The notes under the pieces were generated by a model. The model saw only the letters and a list, made by a program, of their open reading frames with translations, was not told the origin of the DNA and did not search any database. A program made the position numbers and the translations under genes. Positions 53,601 through 59,000 of a stretch of DNA of 64,000 nucleotides are shown piece by piece. Positions within the stretch are counted from its first letter, which is position 1; each line of letters starts with the position of its first letter. The stretch comes from Leptasterias polaris (Eukaryota; Echinodermata; Asteroidea; Forcipulatida; Asteriidae): NCBI GenBank assembly GCA_037783415.1, contig JAZGTN010000037.1, positions 1,674,001-1,738,000 on the forward strand. Reading direction: 5' to 3'.

Positions 53601-53930
53601 CTCACCAACGTTGCGTTAACCCATCATAAAAAGGGGTAAATTTGAAAACTTTGAAGTTTTCAACGTTTTATAAACTATAGGCCTAGATATCTCCTTTTCT
53701 AACTTCAATGTGCTAGGTAGTTGTATCAAAATACAGTGCTCATTCTGATTCACCAAACTACATTCACTTACCAATTGACATGTTTACTTATAAGTTTCAA
53801 CAATGATTAATCATTTTCGCATATAATATGTATTTTCAAAAAAATGTACTTACGATGAATAGGTGAGGAAAAAGGTTGCTACATGGTATTTGGTGTAAGT
53901 GGCACAACATTGTGATTCCCGTCTCTTCAT
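35544..53930 (-). CDS. SLC37A3: SLC37A3-like sugar-phosphate exchanger family transporter (complete, 14 exons)
   Basis: The exons, in order, are 53930-53854, 53003-52886, 47436-47309 (or from 47430), 47021-46970, 46352-46207, 42946-42853, 41928-41844, 40846-40793, 39365-39256, 38768-38627, 38084-37983, 37665-37466, 36652-36587 and 35630-35544. Every junction keeps frame and gives 486 (or 484) residues; human SLC37A3 is about 494. It is a 12-helix major facilitator protein: helix 1 near residues 14-32, ARKTFSNVK near 31-39, the MFS motif-A-like GMMGDRLDLRK near 102-112, GTGWPALIAIMGNWF near 157-171, a variable central loop near 230-275, VNYAFFFWLPYYLSNN near 297-312, and GGILGGYMSDRLG after helix 8. 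ADLGQQEIIRGSKEALATVT favours SLC37A3 over A1/A2/A4. Known of the family: human SLC37A3 is lysosomal, partners ATRAID and exports bisphosphonates; its natural substrate is unsettled. Confidence 0.95.
36030..36270. repeat. Diverged relative of the foldback element at 44173
   Basis: Several AAGTCGACTT-centred words (AGTCGACTTATTCCATAAGA, GTCGACTTGGCGAG) and TCTCACCAAG resemble the units of 44173-44847, but spacing is irregular. It lies in the last intron of the SLC37A3-like gene. Confidence 0.6.
36587..36652 (-). CDS. SLC37A3: SLC37A3-like exon 13
   Basis: 66 bp, phase 0 on both sides, acceptor CAACCCTAG and donor GTTAGTATG. It encodes IVVPVLDMKYGWSPVFYF then FVIM, corresponding to human KLGWMWVFYFFILM (helix 11-12). 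Confidence 0.92.
37466..37665 (-). CDS. SLC37A3: SLC37A3-like exon 12
   Basis: 200 bp, phase 1 in and phase 0 out. It encodes LLLNAIILTILGIFVNG, ISSVVSADLGQQE and EALATVTGIIDGTGTMG. The ADLG and ALATVTGI-DG-G words match human SLC37A3. Confidence 0.97.
37983..38084 (-). CDS. SLC37A3: SLC37A3-like exon 11
   Basis: 102 bp, phase 1 on both sides. It encodes GGILGGYMSDRLGVRSPI then VVFMMVISYSVVFGYS, the second motif-A-like loop and helix 9. Confidence 0.94.
38627..38768 (-). CDS. SLC37A3: SLC37A3-like exon 10
   Basis: 142 bp, phase 0 in and phase 1 out. It encodes FALCYACLKMVNYAFFFW, LPYYLSNNFLWSE and MSMFYDIGGLI, nearly colinear with human LAYACLKLVNYSFFFWLP. Confidence 0.96.
38845..39030. repeat. 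Hexamer minisatellite (GGCTCC/GGCTTG/GGCTCT)
   Basis: A run of GGCTCC, GGCTTG, GGCTCT and GGCTCC units; after a 50-bp break the complementary AGAGCC units follow (38998-39026), so the two parts can pair. Intron 9 of the SLC37A3-like gene. A short GGCTCC-rich patch at 34014-34056 is similar. Confidence 0.85.
39256..39365 (-). CDS. SLC37A3: SLC37A3-like exon 9
   Basis: 110 bp, phase 1 in and phase 0 out, acceptor TTTCAATAG and donor GTGAGTAAAC. It encodes the acidic loop DGDISADEDDTSPIL, then HAISFTQALLLPDVAA. The latter aligns with human AISFYQACCLPGV at the start of the second transporter half. Confidence 0.92.
39846..39918. repeat. Family F repeat, copy 1
   Basis: It shares AACTAACTTTT, TTTATACCATAGGTTCC, TTTGGTTGGTAAGCAGT and CAACAGCTAGTTCTATTT with 62757-62835. 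Confidence 0.8.
40793..40846 (-). CDS. SLC37A3: SLC37A3-like exon 8 (central loop)
   Basis: 54 bp, phase 1 on both sides, acceptor CTCGCAG and donor GTAAGACATC. It encodes GLSDTVESKSDVQFPLKK, part of the variable loop. Its length is a multiple of three, so skipping would keep frame. Confidence 0.82.
41265..41500. repeat. Family G repeat, copy 1
   Basis: TACAGGATTGGTAGATCTGA, TGTTCATGTTTTATGTGAT, ACACATGAATAA, ACCTGTAA and GGGGAAAATGGTGAAAA recur in the same order at 59587-59740. Confidence 0.72.
41694..41748 (-). repeat. tRNA-like (SINE-type) fragment
   Basis: On the minus strand GAGCTCATTTGGTTAAAACG resembles a tRNA D-arm/box A, and CAGTTCAAATCCTCCGAGC, about 15 bases on, resembles box B/T-arm. 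The anticodon arm is truncated, so this is not a functional tRNA gene; it looks like a tRNA-derived SINE head. Confidence 0.45.
41844..41928 (-). CDS. SLC37A3: SLC37A3-like exon 7
   Basis: 85 bp, phase 0 in and phase 1 out. It encodes FAFLTTASILFIGGIVIL then IFIIPSPSEI, helix 6 and the start of the central cytosolic loop. Confidence 0.93.
42270..42797. repeat. 14-bp minisatellite (GAGTGAGTTTTGTC)
   Basis: More than 30 imperfect 14-bp units, for example AAGTGAGTTTTGTC, CAGTGAGTTTTGTC and AAGTTAATTCTGAT. It ends just short of the donor of SLC37A3-like exon 6 (about 55 bp). Confidence 0.92.
42853..42946 (-). CDS. SLC37A3: SLC37A3-like exon 6
   Basis: 94 bp, phase 2 in and phase 0 out. It encodes RGLVFGLWTSCQSVGN and ILGSVLAALVLNQGYQ (helix 5), matching human GVVFGLWSACASVGNILG. 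Confidence 0.95.
43264..43395. repeat. Imperfect AAACCGAATTAAACC repeats
   Basis: Five or six loose copies of ACCGAATTAAACCAAA with gaps. Low-grade internal repetition, unassigned. Confidence 0.5.
43955..45534. mobile_element. hAT-like element (CAGCGGCGTAGC ends) with perfect 8-bp TSD
   Basis: The left end CAGCGGCGTAGCTACGG and right end CCTGGCTACGCCGCTG are inverted. AACACAGG flanks it exactly at 43947-43954 and 45535-45542. Subterminal G/C tracts (GGGGGGCACGTGCCCCCC) are typical of this family as I recall it. It hosts the foldback element at 44173-44847 and, at 44970-45180, three copies of a TGGTTATCGTTACCAGCG-like word. No transposase frame. Confidence 0.9.
44173..44847. mobile_element. 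675-bp foldback (palindromic) element of 53-bp units
   Basis: Two long inverted arms meet near 44510. Ends are TACGGAGCTCCACGAGGGCC and GGCCCTCGTGGAGCTCCGTA, flanked by GTTATC at 44167-44172 and 44848-44853. The left arm has about five tandem 53-bp units containing AGTCGACTTATCCTGATAAT and TTTATCTCACCAAGACGAC; the right arm is their reverse complement. There is almost no spacer. No coding capacity. Confidence 0.9.
46207..46352 (-). CDS. SLC37A3: SLC37A3-like exon 5
   Basis: 146 bp, phase 0 in and phase 2 out. It encodes IFMFGSLSEWISLYNKA, then ILNGLLQGTGWPALIA and IMGNWFTES. The QGTGWP and GNWF words are SLC37 hallmarks. Confidence 0.95.
46899..46940. repeat. (GTT)n run
   Basis: GTTGTTGTT-type run, 24 bp from the donor of SLC37A3-like exon 4; AAC-rich on the transcript strand. 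Confidence 0.85.
46970..47021 (-). CDS. SLC37A3: SLC37A3-like exon 4
   Basis: 52 bp, phase 2 in and phase 0 out, acceptor CTTACACAG and donor GTAAGCTT. It encodes LDLRKVLGGGMCLSAVT, completing the DRLDLRK loop between helices 2 and 3. Confidence 0.92.
47309..47436 (-). CDS. SLC37A3: SLC37A3-like exon 3
   Basis: It encodes SFADPFLESADEVEVFFGV, then DTVFLVAYAVGLFISGMM and GDR, covering helix 2. Two acceptors six bases apart (ending at 47437 and 47431) are both in phase 0, so the protein may include or lack Val-Gln. Donor GTAATCAC, phase 2. Confidence 0.93.
48005..48086. mobile_element. Truncated left end of the CAGCGGCGTAGC hAT-like family
   Basis: CAGCGGCGTAGCTACGG, then long G and C runs around GGGGGGCACGTGCCCCCC, as at 43955. 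No right end is found; it stops at the GGGTGCG element. Confidence 0.75.
48087..48609. mobile_element. MITE with GGGTGCGTTCGATTAGC ends
   Basis: GGGTGCGTTCGATTAGCTTC at the left and GAAGCTAATCGAACGCACCC at the right are perfect inverted repeats. ATT flanks both sides (48084-48086 and 48610-48612). 523 bp with no coding capacity. Confidence 0.88.
48610..48839. mobile_element. Inverted half-copy of the preceding MITE
   Basis: The reverse complement of 48087-48315: TTGCAGTTTTACCTTGAG, TACGATGTTTTCGTGAA, GAAGTTGGCGTTCGATTAGC and the terminal GAAGCTAATCGAACGCACCC. With its neighbour it forms a 750-bp inverted repeat with a 290-bp spacer. Confidence 0.88.
48845..49066. mobile_element. MITE-like repeat, family D, copy 2 (inverted)
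   Basis: It reads ATAGGTTGCA, GACGTAAATCGGCCATCTTT, GCGGCTGCGTTAATAATT and GCCCGTAAAGATGGCGTC, the reverse of 34549-34775. It runs into tandem inverted copies of GCCATCTTTACGGG up to about 49120. Confidence 0.8.
49211..49600 (+). repeat. Dispersed family C repeat, copy 2
   Basis: TTGGTAATCACTCTTAAAAT, CAGCTTTCGATAGCATAAA, CAGAAACGTTTCTC, CTTCCTGCGTGGAAAT, GGCGATATCTCAAAAACGCG and AACGGTTCCAAAAACCAAA. The reverse of 51388-51778. Confidence 0.85.
49935..50240 (+). repeat. Dispersed family C repeat, copy 3
   Basis: TTGGTAATTACTCCAAAACT, GTGTATTCCAATTA-type word, CTTCCTGCGTGGACATAATT, CAGAAACGCGACCACCTTTT and AACGGTTCCAAAAACCAAAG. Confidence 0.82.
51388..51778 (-). repeat. Dispersed family C repeat, copy 4 (inverted)
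   Basis: TTAGTTTTTGGAACCGTTCG, AAAGGTGGTCGTGTTTTTGA, AGCGTTTCTGGCAGAAACG, ATCGAAAGCTGCTGTAGGC and GATTACCAAACGTATACC. Confidence 0.85.
52450..52645. repeat. Family H repeat, copy 1
   Basis: CCGAGGACCAGTCACAATTC, CAAGTGGTCCGGCTGGCTAG and CGAACCCTG. The reverse complement resembles 58258-58564 word for word (AACTAGCCAGCCGGA-CACT, GAGAATT-TGACTGGT-CTC). Confidence 0.65.
52713..52835. mobile_element. 123-bp MITE, family E, copy 2
   Basis: It begins GCCTTTTTGAGATAATGG and ends CCACCTTACCTCAAAATTGC, flanked by TTA (52710-52712 and 52836-52838). The same interior as 32839-32959. It lies 50 bp from SLC37A3-like exon 2. Confidence 0.82.
52886..53003 (-). CDS. SLC37A3: SLC37A3-like exon 2
   Basis: Acceptor AATCCGCAG, donor GTAATCAA. 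Phase 2 in, phase 0 out. It encodes YCFYNAARKTFSNVKTSV; the ARKTFSNVK motif is diagnostic of SLC37 proteins (human ASRKTFSNVK). The rest is a luminal loop (WAPVAENETLPEGYHENK). Confidence 0.94.
53215..53853. repeat. Imperfect tandem duplication (period about 325 bp) ending at the exon 1 donor
   Basis: 53215-53540 and 53560-53853 share CATCA-AAAAAGGG, GAAGTTTT, TTTATAAACTATAGGC/TTTATAAACTTTATGT, TCCTTTTC-AA-TTCAATG, AGTGCT-ATTCT-TTCACCAA and TACATTCAC, ending in a GTACTTAC donor-like word in both copies. Confidence 0.78.
53854..53930 (-). CDS. SLC37A3: SLC37A3-like exon 1 (start codon)
   Basis: The ATG at 53930-53928 is preceded three codons upstream by an in-frame TAA, which supports this start unless a 5' intron intervenes. 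It encodes MKRRESQCCATYTKYH then VATFFLTYS, the beginning of helix 1, and ends in phase 2 at donor GTAAGTAC. Confidence 0.88.
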
Positions 53931-55009
53931 GTTACTTTAAAACAACGTCCTGTCTCATCGCTCTATTCAAAAAGTACCCACAAAAATGTCCCTCCCTGAT
54001 ATCGTCTGCTTCATCCATTTACAATCGACCAAGTGGTTAAAATAGAATTTACTAGCCAGTGACCTTAGTATAATATGGCCTTACACTACTCGTGTGCGAA
54101 CGTTCACGGCACACCTGTTGCACTATCTACAAAAGGTTTTATAATTTATTAACCATCCAAATATTTATTCGGTCATTCTTTATCCCGGAAAAATCAATAG
54201 TAACATAGAATGGAACACGTCTGTAAACTGCATTCAAAAATGAGGGTGATTATTCTATCTATGTACAGATGCAGAGCGTGATTCAGGGGGCGGATCTATG
54301 GGGCCCTCCCCATGGATCCGCGGGGGCGAGCAGAGGGGTGGATAAAAGTGGATTCTGCTTTTTAGCCAAAATAAAAAAAGTAGGCTTTACGTTGCTTTTC
54401 TTTAATTGCTTTCTTCCTTAAAAGTAGATTGACTTTACTTGTTTACAGTCAAACAGTTTCAAAAACCAGAAAAGCAGATTGAACTGAAAATTGAGCGGCA
54501 CTTTTTGACCTCCATATAGAATATGTATGTGTGAATGGTGTGGTTCCTGACATGATACACTATTTTTTTTTTAAGATTTAAAGAAAAAAAGTCACTCTTA
54601 ATGTAAAATCCTTGTATTTGTTTGGTGTTTATCAATTTAGTACCAACACTGTTTTAAACATTTGCTAGAAAAGTGTGTTACCCCCCCCCCCCCCCCCCCC
54701 CCCCCTTCCTGACTCAAGGGTAAGTCAAAGGGGCCATTATAAATTTGCGGGGTGATATATACAATATACACAAAAATAATAACTTTTATTTGCTATTTTT
54801 CCTTTATGACATTTTCACAGGTTGGTCTTATGATTCCTTTGTTTTTTAACCAGATTATCAAAATATAGTGTTCGGTAATCAATAATCAGAAAAAATGAAA
54901 TTTTTTAATCAAAAGTATTAGAAGGGGGAAAAAGGGGCATTTGAAATAAGTGAAAAACAAATTTATCACAAATAAAAACAAATATTGAATAGATAAATAT
55001 TCAATCAAG

Positions 55010-55043
<34 letters not shown>

Positions 55044-55814
55044 CAACAACAACAACAACAACAACAAACTAACCAGAAACAGGAGTTATTTTCTTACCAG
55101 TGAAACTGATTATCAAAGTCATTTATTTGTGTCCATTGATTCAAACAACAGAAGAAATTGCAAAATATATTTTCAGTAAACAAAATTTGTGATTTTGGGT
55201 GATGTACAATGTAGGCAGGTGTCAATAAGGAAAAGCTATCGTGAACTCAATCAGTAATTTGATCAATTATGTCACTAGACGAGTGTTCTTTGAAAAACAA
55301 ATTATAATTTAATAACGAAATTTGGTGTCTTTATAAATATGTACTGTTTCCAAATGCGGTTGTACAAATGCCCCTTTTCTGATATTGTTAAAACATTGCA
55401 CAGTAATAAGCATTGCCTGGACCCCCCCCCCCCCCCCCCCCCCCCCCAACCTGGCCTTGAGGTAAAAGCACACCTCCCCAAGCTCTTGGGTGTTACTTGT
55501 CTCGTACATGTACTCTCTACATAAAAATTAATTACAGACCTAGACTCTAGGTCCTAGACTAGAGTAGAGGGCCTGGGTCTCCACTTGGTCTAGAGAACAA
55601 AGCTCCCTGAATCATTTGGGTAATACATTTCATTTTATCTAAAAGATGAAGCCCTCTCTGAAACCTTCTGTTATAAATAAAATGGGTTGCAAGTTCTCCA
55701 CATTCTCACATAAGACCCAGGTCTCCCCTTGGTTTACAGTATGGAGCCCACTGAACCTCCAATAAGGGGAGTTGCAAATACTCAAAATCCACACGAATAC
55801 AAGACCTACTGTAT
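53931..55814. other. Intergenic region between SLC37A3-like and FAM185A-like genes
   Basis: No gene. It contains CAGGGGGCGGATCTATGG near 54287, which looks like one end of a transposon without a partner end, C runs at 54681-54705 and 55422-55447, a poly-A/(AAC)n tract at 55014-55069, and the repeat units at 55560-55880. Confidence 0.6.
55014..55069. repeat. Poly-A followed by (AAC)n
   Basis: About 30 A residues then nine AAC units. Could be the tail of an old retroposed insertion, but I see no body attached. Confidence 0.85.
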
Positions 55815-55880
55815 TTTATTGAGCATGTATACTTGGGTCAGGAGAATGAAGTCCACCGAACCTCCTGGATGTTACCTCAC
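55560..55880. repeat. Three imperfect 130-150-bp units downstream of the FAM185A-like stop
   Basis: GCCTGGGTCTCCACTTGGTC, GACCCAGGTCTCCCCTTGGT and TACTTGGGTCAGGAG start units that continue CTCC-TGAAT, AGCCCACTGAACCTCC and AGTCCACCGAACCTCC. Probably within or near the FAM185A-like 3' UTR. Confidence 0.6.
55815..55820 (-). terminator. Candidate poly(A) signal of the FAM185A-like gene
   Basis: AATAAA on the minus strand, 131 bases past the stop. Position is plausible; cleavage site unknown. Confidence 0.4.
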
Positions 55881-55950
55881 TGGGAATTAAGAGATCATAC
55901 GTCACCATGTATAAAACAGTGGGCGTTTGGACATGATACAGGCTACTCCT

Positions 55951-56057
55951 TCACTTTTGCAGTTGAAGGGAGTCGAACCACGATTGGACGGAAAGTGTGA
56001 TGCTACCGCAAGGTGCTCTGGCTGTCAGTGATGAATCACCGCCTTCATTCAAATGCC
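55951..56057 (-). CDS. FAM185A: FAM185A-like exon 7 (stop codon)
   Basis: 107 bp, phase 1 in, acceptor TTCCATTTAG, TGA at 55953-55951. It encodes HLNEGGDSSLTARAPCGS and ITLSVQSWFDSLQLQK. The APxGxxxxxxQSWFxSLxLQ pattern is the conserved C-terminus of FAM185A. Confidence 0.93.
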
Positions 56058-59000
56058 CTAAATGGAAATTAATTGAAATACTTCAGTGCATTTAGAGGTT
56101 CGAACTGCCTCTAGCTACATGGCAAGCTTGGAGGTCTAGTGGTAAGACGTCTTCTCTAGAATGCTTGGGGAGGTTGTTTTCCCCACAGGACTCACTCGTG
56201 ACAATACTGGGCAAGCATTACATACGAAGTGTGGACCTGAGAACAAAAGAGGTCCACACAATGCAGGGTTTTGGAACACTATGTGGACTTACACACGTCC
56301 ACACAGTGTTTTCACCAGTGTTGAAGGATGGTTTTTCTTAAGTGCACAGAATAAAGGAATGTCCACAGCGGGTTTGTAACATGGAGCATATTATGTATAC
56401 AGTATTTAACATACATGGGTGTAAGGTAACATACAAATAACAATGCAGTTTAATTCATCAGAGGTGTGGTTGATCAAAAATTACTAATCTTGGGAATTGG
56501 TAGCAGTGCCCACTTGGTTTAAAGATGTAACCTTGTGAATCTTCATGGGCCAACAAATGGCTTGGGTGGTGAGGGTGTTTGGGGGGTGGTGAGGGGGTTG
56601 TGGGGGGGGGGGGGGGGGGGGCAATGGAACATCTGCCTTCCAATGTATCAAAAACATTCACCTAGAAACCGATTAAGAATAATAATAGAGTACATAACGT
56701 GCCATGTCTGTCATATATGACACTCCTAGCGCTGAAAACAAATTTGGTGGAGTTTGTCCACAGAGGGTATGTAACACAGAGCTGTGTGTGTGAGCTTACG
56801 GGAGTGCCCTTGTGGGGTCTTTTACAAAATGGAACAATGGACCCCACAAGGGAATTCTTTGTTCAACCTGGACCTCACTAGAGAATTATTTAGAAAAGGG
56901 AATAATAGAACAAACTGGATCCATAAGGTTGGGTGTGTGTGTGCGTGAGTAGGTAGGTAGGCATACCCAGAGCTGTGGGGACTTTTATACAATGGAACAA
57001 AGGTCCCCACAACGTTTTTCTTTGTTAAACTGGGTCCCCACAGGGGATTCTTTAGAAAAGGGAATAATAGAACAACAATAGGAAGTCCCCACAACGGTGT
57101 GCGCACCGGGATGTGTATACACATTCAAACCGGGGACCTATAACAAAAGAGGACAATAGGTCCACAGTTCGGGAAAGGTCCACGGTTGGAAAACGTGTAC
57201 AAAACCAATGGGAGCTGTTGCAAAAAAGTTAAGAATATAAACAAAAGAGGGACAATGGGAGGTCCACGATTGCAGGCGTATACACACTTGTGTGTGTGTG
57301 TACGAGGGGGTCTCAACAAAAGTATTTGGGGCCGAAGGCCACCCCTCTCCCCACAGTACACTCAAAGCGAGTATCTCTAACCTTACCCAGTTTGGTATTC
57401 TCTTGTATAGCGTCCTTCTCTCCCACTTCCGATGTAAACTTGGAAGCCAATTCTTCAGCTGTGTGGATTCCTTGAGAGGCGTGAAGATCAAGACGTGTCT
57501 GTACTTCGGCGGGGGTCTTGATGGAAATATCTCCTGAGATTGAAAGAAAAAGAAGGGCAGGATGGGTCAACGACAAACAGAGCTTGGATGACTTCAGTTC
57601 AAGATTTCTTCTCACATTCAATCCATGATGAGCTCTGCTGAAATAAAAATCTTTATCTTTATATTCATAAACTAAAATGTCAGTACCTTGTTTACAAGTG
57701 ATGTTTACATCGGTGTGTTTGACGATATAAGTGCTCAGATTTCCCTGATCAATGTCGGCTTGAAGAGATCCGTCTAAACTCACTGCAATTTACAAATAAC
57801 ACAAAGAAAACTCACAGGGTTAAAAAAGAACTGTGCAGAGCAACAGTCCCAGTTACAACTTAAGCATTTTGGCTGGTAATTCGTTTTGCTAAGCAAAAAT
57901 GTACTGTGTTTAGAAAATTTGTGTGCTTACCAGCTTTATGATATTGAGGCCAATCTGGTAAGTGTCAAGCTCTTTTTATGCTTTTGATGTTGTAAAAACA
58001 AAAAACATCATTAAATTTTTAAAGTAACATATTTTAACCAATCTCTAACAAAATGCACTTTTTGTTTCATTCAAGGTGTGTCCTTAACTTCTTTAGTGGC
58101 AAGTGACTTGCCAGTGAGACTTGTTAGGTTGTCATTTCATTAGTCTGCCAGCTTTTCCACTGGCCTATAGTATGTATTTTAAGGTATTCTTTTCAACACT
58201 GTCAATGGTAAAGCATAGTTTGAAGAAATCTGAACCATCAGCAGTTGACATTAGCAGTGGGGGAGCAATGAACTAGCCAGCCGGATCACTCAGAGAGAAT
58301 TTTGACTGGTTCTCAGGGCTCAATTTCATAGAGCTGCACGCAAGCAGAAAAATATCATTTCCATTTTATTCTGCTTAGCAAAACTAAGCAGGGTACCAGT
58401 TACATTTTGTAAAATGTAAAATGATGTTTAAGCTGGTAACGTTATTTTGGTAAGCATTATTTGTTTGTGCTTAGCAACTTGTTATGCTAAAGCAGCTCTA
58501 TTGAACCAGGCCCTGGTGTTGCAACTAGTATTTTGCCAGTGGACTACTGTTAAGGAAGAACACTGATAACCACGCTGTACCCTGTATACAATAACAACAA
58601 TTCATTCTGATTCATGTTACACTAAACCGGGATCAGACTAATTTGCCCTTTGGTCTCACTTCTGTTTCAATGTAAAAGAAACAAGATGGCTGCTTAGAAG
58701 AAAGTTATTTTTGACAATGCTCTCTTTCTCTCACCGATTCCAACATTTCCTTGACCACAAGAAACCTGGACGTCCCCGTGTAGATTTCCAAGTAGGATGT
58801 CCCCTCTTCTTGATTTGATGGCGGCCTGTCTGGCATAGACGTCTTTGACCACAACAGCCCCCGAATCGGCAGACACAGAGATATCCTGGCCCTGCAGTCT
58901 GTCAGTTGTAACTTTCTGTGTGTATTGCAAAAATTAAACGATGCATTGTGATTCATCGTTAGATCAGAGATAAAATTTGATGAATATAGAAAATCCTGAC

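Noticed and set aside
54287..54340. Transposon starting CAGGGGGCGGATC
   Set aside because: Looks like a terminal sequence, but I could not find a matching inverted end or target duplication, so no element was called.
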